From contig JAHCMI010000060.1 of the NCBI GenBank assembly GCA_019192545.1, forward strand, positions 1 through 58,008: a stretch of 58,008 nucleotides of DNA, given 5' to 3'. Within the stretch, counting starts at the first letter, position 1; each line of letters opens with the position of its first letter. The notes under the pieces are model-generated. The model made no database searches, was not told the origin of the DNA, and saw only the letters and a list, made by a program, of their open reading frames with translations. The translations under genes were made by a program, and so were the position numbers. This document shows, one piece after another, positions 8,781 to 15,540 of the stretch. The stretch is from Rivularia sp. MS3. GTDB lineage: Bacteria; Cyanobacteriota; Cyanobacteriia; Cyanobacteriales; Nostocaceae.

Positions 8781-8838
8781 ATTTGGGCGAGGTTTACTCC
8801 TAAAATAAGCAGACGTTTTGACTAAACCTCGCCCAAAT
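8781..8838. repeat. 16-bp perfect inverted repeat
   Basis: ATTTGGGCGAGGTTTA (8781-8796) is the exact reverse complement of 8823-8838, with a 26-nt spacer. GCTTAT (8775-8780) and ATAAGC (8805-8810) form an alternative, mutually exclusive stem. Candidate for an oriT hairpin, a MITE fragment or a structured RNA. Confidence 0.5.
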
Positions 8839-8952
8839 TTCCACCCCAACGAGCGAGCTTTGGACTCCTAAAAGCTAGTGTGGTAAAGGTATCCGGCGAT
8901 TTTTCTAGAGAATACGGTAGCGGCTTGAAGAGTGGAAAAAATACTTTTTTCT

Positions 8953-8970
8953 CCACGGATGAATCCGGGG
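8953..8970 (+). repeat. Second hairpin with GATGAATC loop
   Basis: CCACGGAT (8953-8960) pairs with ATCCGGGG (8963-8970) with one mismatch and a two-base loop. It shares the loop core GATGAATC with the hairpin at 8721-8743, 230 bp away, in the same orientation. Probably the same class of relic end. Confidence 0.3.
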
Positions 8971-9147
8971 GCTTGTATCCGCTGCACCCATACATTCTTA
9001 ATTCTTAATTCTTTTTGGTCAAATACGGCAAAATTTCTAGCTATCTTTATATGTAACTCCTTTGTACTTCAATTATGCTACAAAAAATAGTAATTGTCTG
9101 GACACTCAGTATGAAGTTAGTAAATATTAGCACTGGTGTGTAAAATA

Positions 9148-9191
9148 GTAATGAAATGGTAGTGCAGTGGTAATAAAGTGGTAGTTTAGTG
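9148..9191 (+). repeat. Four tandem 11-bp iterons
   Basis: Four head-to-tail 11-bp units with consensus GTARTNNARTG at 9148, 9159, 9170 and 9181. The first is preceded by TA, so the run begins TAGTAATGAAAT, close to the TAGTAACGCAAT units of the 2465-2623 cluster. An exact 11-bp period places each unit about one helical turn apart on one DNA face, as expected for cooperative binding of a RHH or ParR-type protein. Confidence 0.55.
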
Positions 9192-9498
9192 ACGGTTTAA
9201 AGCCAATTTTATTTTTAAAATTAGTCAAAATTACTTTTTGCCCTCAAAAAAAAGTAACCTCCGGGTGACTTAATGGTGTATGTTGGTAATGTCTTCAAAA
9301 ATCGCCAAATTTTCAGCCATCGCCCCGAAACCCTTCCCCAGCCTCGCATATGAGCGCAGACCCTGCACTGTCGCATGTTGCAGCGGTTCTCGGTAGCGAG
9401 CAATGGCAGCGTATTACATTTATATTCATTTTTACCTGATTTGCGGCGCTGCCTATGCTCGCCAAAGAGGGCAACCCCCTTTGGAAACCCCCGCAACC

Positions 9499-9553
9499 CG
9501 ATAGACTTACCGTAGTATTATCCCCGGTATCTCGATAGGATTGCCGTAGATTA
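9499..9553 (+). repeat. Imperfect ~21-bp direct repeat
   Basis: Two copies related as CGATAGRMTTRCCGTAG followed by an A/T-rich end, at 9499-9520 and 9533-9553, 34 bp apart. They lie about 230 bp upstream of mobC-1 and could be accessory protein sites of an oriT. Confidence 0.35.
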
Positions 9554-9779
9554 CTTAAGTATAAAGTATAAAAATATTGGATTAAATACGATTTTTAATA
9601 ATCGCATTTTGGTGAATTTGGATGTAGATAAATACGAGTTAACACCGAGAATAATTCGCTACTAATAAGAAATTAATTATCAACATCCTATTATCTAATT
9701 GATAATTCCAGTAGCTGTAAAAAGGGCATTTATTGGTTTATTCTATAAACGAAAAGAAAACCAATATAAGTGTGAATAA

Positions 9780-10202
9780 ATGGAGAAAAACTTGGATAAA
9801 AAAGTTTATCAAGCAGGGCGTAAATCACAACCAAAACCAAAACGCACTTCACTTGTTAGCTTGCGGTTAACGGAGGAAGAAAAAGAAGCATGGGAAGCAA
9901 AAGCTGAAGAAGTAGGATTGGGAAATAACCTATCAAAATTTATCCGGTATTGTGTAGAGCATCGTCACATTGCACCACCAGCACCAGCAATTAATTCAGA
10001 TACCTATGCTGAATTGGGGAGAATTGGTAACAATATTAATCAAATTGCATATGCTATTAATCGTGCTATCAAGATGGGAGAACCCGTTACTACCTCACTA
10101 GAAGAAATTGAAGCTTTAAAACCATTGCTGCAAGAAGTTAAATTACAGTTGTTAGGAATGCCTTTTCAATACAACCCAGATAAAAATGTAGTAAGCGAAT
10201 GA
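9780..10202 (+). CDS. mobC: MobC-like relaxosome accessory protein (module 1)
   Basis: 140 aa. A basic N-terminus leads into a ribbon-helix-helix-like segment (SLVSLRLTEEEKEAWEAKA, then LSKFIRYCVEHR), followed by the family hallmark LGRIGNNINQIAYAINRA near residues 80-97. Bacterial MobC proteins bind oriT, help melt the nic region and recruit the relaxase. The start at 9780 is the first ATG; the preceding sequence is A+T-rich without a strong Shine-Dalgarno. It is followed 216 bp later by the relaxase gene on the same strand. A second MobC with the equivalent motif (LNSIGVNLNQIAKAVNRA) is encoded at 42527-42931. Confidence 0.85.
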   Translation: MEKNLDKKVYQAGRKSQPKPKRTSLVSLRLTEEEKEAWEAKAEEVGLGNNLSKFIRYCVEHRHIAPPAPAINSDTYAELGRIGNNINQIAYAINRAIKMGEPVTTSLEEIEALKPLLQEVKLQLLGMPFQYNPDKNVVSE

Positions 10203-10224
10203 AATTGCATTCGCTATCTGTGAC

Positions 10225-10322
10225 TTGAAGCATAAAATGGAAAACGGTCACGATATGCTTCAAAATGTCTAGGTCACGATATGGGTAAAGTCTACACAAG
10301 GGAGCTAAGAATTACTTAGCTC
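10225..10322 (+). promoter_or_regulatory. Repeats and hairpin between mobC-1 and relaxase-1
   Basis: Within the 216-bp gap: a 10-bp inverted repeat TTGAAGCATA/TATGCTTCAA (10225-10234/10254-10263), a 12-bp direct repeat GGTCACGATATG (10246-10257 and 10272-10283, 26 bp apart), and a perfect 8-bp stem GAGCTAAG/CTTAGCTC with a 5-nt loop (10302-10322). Likely an operator for the relaxase gene, an oriT component, or both. Confidence 0.4.
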
Positions 10323-10418
10323 TAGCATATTTTAGGATGCGCTCAATTCATGATATTGAACAAGTTTCTTCTGACTGAGAGCTAAAAAGTCCCTCGTTTA
10401 AAACTAGGAATTGTTGAA

Positions 10419-12203
10419 ATGATTGGTAATATCACGAAGGGGAATGGTTTCTACGGTTGTGTTGCTTATGTTTTGGGTAAGGAAAACGCACAATTGATTA
10501 ATAGTAATATGGCTTCAACCACACCCACGGATTTAGCGTGGGAATTTAGGAGGTTTTCACAGCTAAATCAACGTGTAGAAAAACCAGTGCTACACATATC
10601 ACTTAGTCCTGCCCCCGATGATAGAATCCTGGACGAGTGGGAATTGTGCATGATAGCCCAGGATTTACTCGAAGGTTTGGAATTATCAAACAATCAATTT
10701 ATTTTAGTTCAACACAATGATGCTGAATACGATGGGGAAATTAGACCCCACGTACATTTAGTAATTAATCGGGTGTCTCATAATGGTAAATGCAATGATG
10801 ATTATCTCGATTACTACCGCACCGAAAAGTTATTGCGTCAAATCGAGAAGAACTATGATTTAATTCCTCAGCCAAGCAGTTGGGAAGTAGAAAAGAAGAA
10901 AGCATATCCCAAACACTTTGAAAAAGCAGCAGGGGAATTAAATATAGTTGAAAGATTGCAAAATGCTATTGAAGAAGCAGCCGTAGATAAACCAGAAATG
11001 CCTGTATTTGTAGCAAGGTTGTTCAGGGATAATATACAAGTCAATTGTAAATTTACCCGTACTGGCAAGCTTAAAGGAATTAGCTATTGTATCGATGGAG
11101 AAGCTTTTAAGGGTGGGGATTTGGGCAAGTTATATACGCATATTGGCATACGTAAGCACTTGGAAGTAGGTTATCAGCAACATTATTCTAACCCAATTAG
11201 TTCTTTGATAGAAAGTTACAAGCGCGGATATACAATTGATGATGAATGGGTAGAACGCCTCGAAGATTGGTGTGTCTGGCGTAATGAAGAATTAAATATC
11301 AATAATAATAACCGTAATGAAGAATTAGATATTAATAATAACCGTAATGAAGAATTGAATATCAATAATAACTGTAACGAAGAATTAGATATTAATAATA
11401 ACCGTAATGAAGAATTAGATATTAATAATAATCGTAAGAAAAAATTAGATATCAATAATAATAACAATGACGAAGATAAGACAAATAATATTTCGATTTC
11501 ATCCGCATATGTGAACGGTAATAATGAATCCGCTCAAGAAGAAAAGCAACCAGAAGTAATAAAACCAGTTCCTTTTTCTGTAGATAAAGAGCAACATATT
11601 GTCCCCTCGGAGGAGACACCACTCACATCAGAATTCTATAATTTTGATTCGGAATCTAACTCCCAAACTCAACCCGAAGACCGGACACCATCGTTTTTTC
11701 AGGAGGAGTCCGAATATATTATTCCTACCAATAAATTACCACTGATTCGAGATGATATTTACCCAGAAATTATCACGGACACGACTAATTACTTAGATAT
11801 TAAATTTGAACCAACTGATACGGTAACTCAATCTCAATCTCAAGTTGAAATACCGTCAGACGTAACTCAAGAACAAGAACAGCTTCAAGAACAATACGTA
11901 ACTCGGATTGCTAACACCGTATTATTAATATGGCAGCAGTATTCCTTGAATAGTGAAAGTATAAGGGGTAAAAATTACGATATCGAGTTTGGTTCGGAAG
12001 ATATTATTTTAGTTAAGCGGAAATCGGGGGAGACAATTGCAGAAATTCCATTTGATGCAAGTAAGCAACCCAAAGGGATAGCACTTACCGAAGAAGATAT
12101 ATCAAACTGGAACGCTACAGAGCGTCAAATAGAAGCGCATCTTGAATCACAACTTAAACCAAGAACTAAGCGCAAAGTCGTCAAAGATAATGAATTAGAT
12201 TAA
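10419..12203 (+). CDS. Relaxase/mobilization nuclease, MobA/VirD2-type (module 1)
   Basis: 594 aa. Relaxase motif I is at the N-terminus, with the likely catalytic Tyr17 in CVAYVLGKE, aligned with Tyr17 of relaxase-2 (TLEYALEKE). HISLSPAPDD follows, then the histidine motif: QHND, a short insertion, and RPHVHLVINRV around residues 124-145, which coordinates the metal for nicking at oriT. Residues ~289-349 are a tandem 10-aa repeat (NEELDINNNR type), followed by a Glu/Gln/Thr-rich linker. The C-terminal ~80 residues (from QQYSLNSESIRGKNYDI) match the C-terminus of relaxase-2. MobC-1 lies just upstream. Together these form a mobilizable, not self-transmissible, set: no coupling protein or mating-pair genes are obvious except the P-loop ATPase at the right edge. 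Confidence 0.85.
   Translation: MIGNITKGNGFYGCVAYVLGKENAQLINSNMASTTPTDLAWEFRRFSQLNQRVEKPVLHISLSPAPDDRILDEWELCMIAQDLLEGLELSNNQFILVQHNDAEYDGEIRPHVHLVINRVSHNGKCNDDYLDYYRTEKLLRQIEKNYDLIPQPSSWEVEKKKAYPKHFEKAAGELNIVERLQNAIEEAAVDKPEMPVFVARLFRDNIQVNCKFTRTGKLKGISYCIDGEAFKGGDLGKLYTHIGIRKHLEVGYQQHYSNPISSLIESYKRGYTIDDEWVERLEDWCVWRNEELNINNNNRNEELDINNNRNEELNINNNCNEELDINNNRNEELDINNNRKKKLDINNNNNDEDKTNNISISSAYVNGNNESAQEEKQPEVIKPVPFSVDKEQHIVPSEETPLTSEFYNFDSESNSQTQPEDRTPSFFQEESEYIIPTNKLPLIRDDIYPEIITDTTNYLDIKFEPTDTVTQSQSQVEIPSDVTQEQEQLQEQYVTRIANTVLLIWQQYSLNSESIRGKNYDIEFGSEDIILVKRKSGETIAEIPFDASKQPKGIALTEEDISNWNATERQIEAHLESQLKPRTKRKVVKDNELD
11283..11465 (+). repeat. In-frame 30-bp tandem repeats in relaxase-1
   Basis: Six consecutive copies of a 30-33 bp unit encoding NEELDINNNR and close variants (NEELNINNNNR, NEELNINNNC, KKKLDINNNNN). 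Third-position differences between copies show that it is not freshly expanded. It forms a charged, Asn-rich linker between the nuclease half and the C-terminal domain. The other relaxase lacks it. Confidence 0.9.
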
Positions 12204-12287
12204 AACAAGAAAGGCTTGAGCCGGATTCCGACTTTTCCTGATATATAAGTAGAGGTAGATTTTTCCCCCATGTTTACCCCTCTTCCA

Positions 12288-12331
12288 AATTCTCCACTTC
12301 GGATGTGGAGAATTCGGAACCCTTGTCAAAA
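12288..12331 (+). repeat. Hairpin-plus-box element, copy 1
   Basis: Perfect 10-bp stem AATTCTCCAC (12288-12297) / GTGGAGAATT (12305-12314) with a 7-nt loop, followed with no gap by CGGAACCCTTGTCAAAA (12315-12331). The same 17-bp box follows an unrelated perfect 10-bp stem at 12439-12464. No T-run follows. It lies 85 bp after the relaxase stop codon. Confidence 0.6.
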
Positions 12332-12438
12332 CTAGTTTATAGAGTTTTTTAGCATTGTCTTTTTTTTTAATTGTTTGAATAATTCTCGCAGAGGCGGAGG
12401 GAGGTGGATTAAATCTATTATCTACCACCCTGTTCCGT

Positions 12439-12481
12439 AGTTTTTACGCCCAACCGTAAAAACTCGGAACCCCTGTCAAAA
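12439..12481 (+). repeat. Hairpin-plus-box element, copy 2
   Basis: Perfect 10-bp stem AGTTTTTACG (12439-12448) / CGTAAAAACT (12455-12464) with loop CCCAAC, followed with no gap by CGGAACCCCTGTCAAAA (12465-12481). The box is identical to copy 1 at 16 of 17 positions, while the stem sequence is entirely different, so the stem is conserved as structure and the box as sequence. Confidence 0.6.
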
Positions 12482-13162
12482 GTAGGTTTCAGCCACAGAA
12501 AAATGCATAAGATATTTTTTAATAACCAGCCTCCAAAGTAATGCATCTTCCATCAATCGGGTGTTCTTCAACATTGTCAATTAAGGTAAAAATGGGGGAA
12601 AAACGTTACTTCTTGATGTAAAACGTATATACAACAATGCTCTTAATATCCGCCGTTCCTGCACCGTTCCTTGTGAGGCACGAAAAAGTAAGCGTACAAA
12701 TATTTTATAGATAAAAATGTAGTATGCGTTTCCGCACGCCCACTACTCTTCAAGCTACTACGTTTATTGAATAGTCGCTTACTAAAAGTTTTTATATAAA
12801 ATGTCTAAACAATAATTTTTAGGGCACTAACTATTTGACTGAAAAATCTGAAAACCTAAACCGAGCAAAAATGAGGTAAAATACTACAAGTGTCCCAAGC
12901 TTTTACAATTACGACACTTCAGCCTCATACTGACCAAATCTGTGCATCTACCCTGCTCAGCAACGGTTCCCAAAACTACTGTGGTTAAAAGATATGTTAC
13001 ATTCTGTGACGCTTAATATTCTTAAAATTACCTTACTTTAATGCGTGCTACATAATTACATTAATGAAGTGTCACAGGTATAGTTGTAGTTTTGATAAAT
13101 CTGTGTATCTATTTATTGTCAATGCATCAATAAATTTTGATTGGTAGTCCGAGGTAAAAATG

Positions 13163-13310
13163 TTGAACGTTCGTCGGATGGGTGAGCCTGAAAAACCGTT
13201 CAATTCTTTATATTTAGATAAAATTTCTTGAAACGCGCACTCGTTTTACTTTGGGCTTTCTGAAATTTTATCTGCACTGTATCCATCCCCTACGGAATCG
13301 AACCAATTGC
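13163..13310. ncRNA. Highly structured region with a tRNA-like T-loop, possible ncRNA or att relic
   Basis: Inverted repeats TTGAACG/CGTTCAA (13163-13169/13197-13203) and a perfect 12-bp pair AGATAAAATTTC/GAAATTTTATCT (13216-13227/13262-13273). On the minus strand about 13310-13285 reads GGTTCGATTCC followed by GTAGGGGATGGA, resembling a tRNA T-arm and 3' acceptor strand. The T-stem has only three good pairs and no complete tRNA can be folded. It could be a tRNA 3'-end fragment left by integration, or coincidence. Confidence 0.25.
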
Positions 13311-13651
13311 CATGCTTAATTTTGGTGTTGTCTTTTCATGTGGATGAGTTACGCGATACGCCAGGAGCGTCGCATAGCGTTTATGTGCCAGTGACAAAAT
13401 ATAATTATGATAATTATGAAGTGTGTCAAATAAAGGGTGCGCTTTATGTGTCTCAGGTACGGCGTTAATCAAGATAATAATCTTGTTGCAATTTGCATTC
13501 CACTACATTACTCGTTTACTAACGTTATTTCTAAAGCAGGTCATCATAACGCCCGTTTTTCGCAGGTGCTTTTAGCTGTGATGCGTCTCTATATTTCATA
13601 TAAAGAGTTGTAGCGCATATAGCATAGCAGTTGTATCTCGTAACACCTGCC

Positions 13652-13671
13652 ATCGCACGCTTCCGTGCGAT
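13652..13671. other. Perfect 8-bp hairpin with CTTC loop
   Basis: ATCGCACG (13652-13659), loop CTTC, CGTGCGAT (13664-13671). Stable for its length, but not followed by a T-run. No gene ends nearby. Confidence 0.3.
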
Positions 13672-14492
13672 AGTACTTAGATATTTTAGAGAAAGCAAGT
13701 AATAACGATAACCGCTTTCTACAGAATATTAGCTTCATTACAAATAGAATTACGTTTTACGCTGTATTAACGTTACAGTTCCAATACTGGGAGTAAGTCT
13801 CGTCTCAAGAAAACCATCTCTACTTTTTCTTCCAAAACAGTTTTCTATAAAAATTTATACGCAATCAATCATAAAAATACTGTTCCCTGCTCCCTACTAC
13901 CTATTTCCGTTCATAGATTAATAGGAGCAATATAGTTCATTCTCGCCTAGTTGAAAACTATACTAGCTGCATACACCAACTCTAAAAGTTATGCTAGAGG
14001 TAATAAACATTACTTTATATCTATTAATTTTAAAGTAACAAAGTAAACATAGTTGCAATAAATTTTAAAAAATTATTTACGCTCTACAAACGGTTATTTC
14101 TTTAATCAGAAGCATTTTTTTCCAATACACCATTTACGTTAAATAGAGAAATTATCTTTATAACTTCTTAACAAGAATTCTTCGTTGGCAGTAAATATAC
14201 TGATAAAAATTATCGGTATTTGATTTTCACCTAGAAAATACTTAAAAAACTTAAGTATATTCATGGGTGGATGGTTAACAATTGAGTGTGATAAAAATGT
14301 TGAAGACAACAAGTGGAAATACTCTGTATTGTTTCATTTTGAATACATGTGCAGTAAAGACAAGTGATATTTCCTATAGATATTTAGATAACTACTATCC
14401 CGTATAAACTGCGTATATCTGAGAACTGTATACTGCAATTAATACGGAGATGTTAATCGGTAGCGCGTTCATCTACTTAAAGGGGTGCACTC

Positions 14493-15239
14493 ATGCAAAA
14501 AATAATTCCTCAAGACTTAACGTTTTTCATCGAGGCTAAAGAAATCAAGCCCCATCTGTTAAGTCTAGATTTTGCTAGATGTAGCGGTATGGTACCAGGT
14601 GATTGGGAGTTAGCACGCCAACCAATCGGTACTAACAATATTGCTCAGCTAATATTTACTAACGGTATTGCTATTACCGCAGAGCCTCAAAGAATAATTT
14701 TGGCACAGCCAATTAGAAATGTTGATAGAGAATCAATTCTAATTCCAGAAATTGCACGCAAATATACGAATGTGCTTTCTAATATGGAATTTGAGGCTAT
14801 TCGTATCAATCTTAGAAGTTACGTTCCTTTTGAAGAACAAGATTCGGCTCGGCAGTATATTACCCAAACACTGCTATCTCCTGGTGCTTGGCAATCAGTT
14901 GGAGAAACACCCCCTCATGCATCGGTTGAATTAGTTTACAATTTGCAGCGCGCTCCGTTTTATCTAAAAATAACGGAAGCAGCATTACAAGAAACGGAAG
15001 AAAAAGTAACACCTATCATCATTTTTAATGGTAGTTTCTCCTACCAAGTAGACGGTGAAAGCAATACAGAAAAGCTAGCCGTAGTTCATTCAGTTATTAA
15101 TAATTGGCAGTCTGATTTATCAGATTATCAAAATATTATTAATAATAAGTTTTTGGCGCAAGTAGCGCAACCTGAACTTGCATTACCAACAAATGGATAC
15201 AATCCGGAAGCAAACAATTTGTTTGCTGTAAGTGCATGA
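14493..15239 (+). CDS. Unknown protein, 248 aa, upstream of RHS toxin gene
   Basis: ATG at 14493 is preceded by AAAGGGG with about 7 nt spacing, a good Shine-Dalgarno. The product is soluble-looking, without signal peptide or membrane segment, of mixed alpha/beta composition, with a central segment SVELVYNLQRAPFYLKITEAA. No family is recognised. It is the only gene between the 2.3-kb gap and the giant RHS gene on the same strand, 300 bp upstream. A role linked to folding or export of the RHS protein is possible but rests only on position. Confidence 0.55.
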   Translation: MQKIIPQDLTFFIEAKEIKPHLLSLDFARCSGMVPGDWELARQPIGTNNIAQLIFTNGIAITAEPQRIILAQPIRNVDRESILIPEIARKYTNVLSNMEFEAIRINLRSYVPFEEQDSARQYITQTLLSPGAWQSVGETPPHASVELVYNLQRAPFYLKITEAALQETEEKVTPIIIFNGSFSYQVDGESNTEKLAVVHSVINNWQSDLSDYQNIINNKFLAQVAQPELALPTNGYNPEANNLFAVSA

Positions 15240-15251
15240 GTTAAAATGAGC

Positions 15252-15317
15252 GGACTTACTTACTGCATATTTATATTTATAGTTTTTAGTAGCTTTTATA
15301 TAACTAAAAGTAAGTCC
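15252..15317. other. 10-bp inverted repeat between the 248-aa gene and RHS gene
   Basis: GGACTTACTT (15252-15261) and AAGTAAGTCC (15308-15317) are perfect inverted repeats with a 46-nt spacer, beginning 12 bp after the 248-aa stop codon. No T-run follows. Possible weak terminator or mRNA-stabilising stem. Confidence 0.3.
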
Positions 15318-15540
15318 TGATTATATTAAATCTCAAATTGTTATTTAATTCCTAACTCGGATTACTACTCTTCGTTAATCAAAACATATCAGTATTTTTT
15401 GCGGACAAGCATTCAGCTATAGATGTCCGTAAAATTTATGTTGAATTTATTTATTGATTTTAGTTCTTAAGTTACTTAATTAAGACCTAGATAGCAGGCA
15501 TTTTACGTTTTATTTCTAATTGAATGTTGAAGGATTTTTT

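Larger units (their letters stand above)
8264..9779. other. 1.5-kb gene-free region upstream of mobC-1
   Basis: No convincing gene. The first ~370 bp are very A+T-rich. From 8640 it contains several structured elements listed separately (8721-8743, 8781-8838, 8953-8970, 9148-9191, 9499-9553). A local G+C-rich patch lies at 9300-9500 and carries only a low-complexity minus-strand frame. Since mobC and relaxase genes follow, the transfer origin (oriT) for relaxase-1 probably lies somewhere in this region or in the 10203-10418 gap. Confidence 0.4.
12490..14492. other. 2-kb gene-free region before the toxin locus
   Basis: No coding frame with protein-like composition. It contains structured elements at 13163-13310 and 13652-13671 (listed separately). 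Arms GCAGGTG (about 13565) and CACCTGC (about 13645) may enclose a larger fold. From 13800 to 14480 the sequence is A+T-rich and probably holds the promoter of the 14493 gene, though no convincing -35/-10 pair stands out. Confidence 0.4.

Noticed and set aside
9221-9496. 91-aa minus-strand frame in the gap before mobC-1
   Set aside because: Composition (Arg/Cys/Trp-rich) and lack of a ribosome binding site suggest a chance frame in a G+C-rich patch.
11216-11467. Leu/Ser-rich 83-aa minus-strand frame
   Set aside because: Exact shadow of the NEELDINNNR repeats of relaxase-1.
12195-12428. 77-aa minus-strand frame after relaxase-1
   Set aside because: It is read through the perfect hairpin and box element at 12288-12331; low-complexity basic sequence and no family resemblance.
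13285-13345. Complete tRNA gene
   Set aside because: Only a T-arm and possible acceptor strand are visible; T-stem pairing is poor and no D-arm or anticodon arm can be placed.
13290-13472. 60-aa minus-strand frame in the gene desert
   Set aside because: Short, no ribosome binding site, overlaps the tRNA-like segment; no support for coding.
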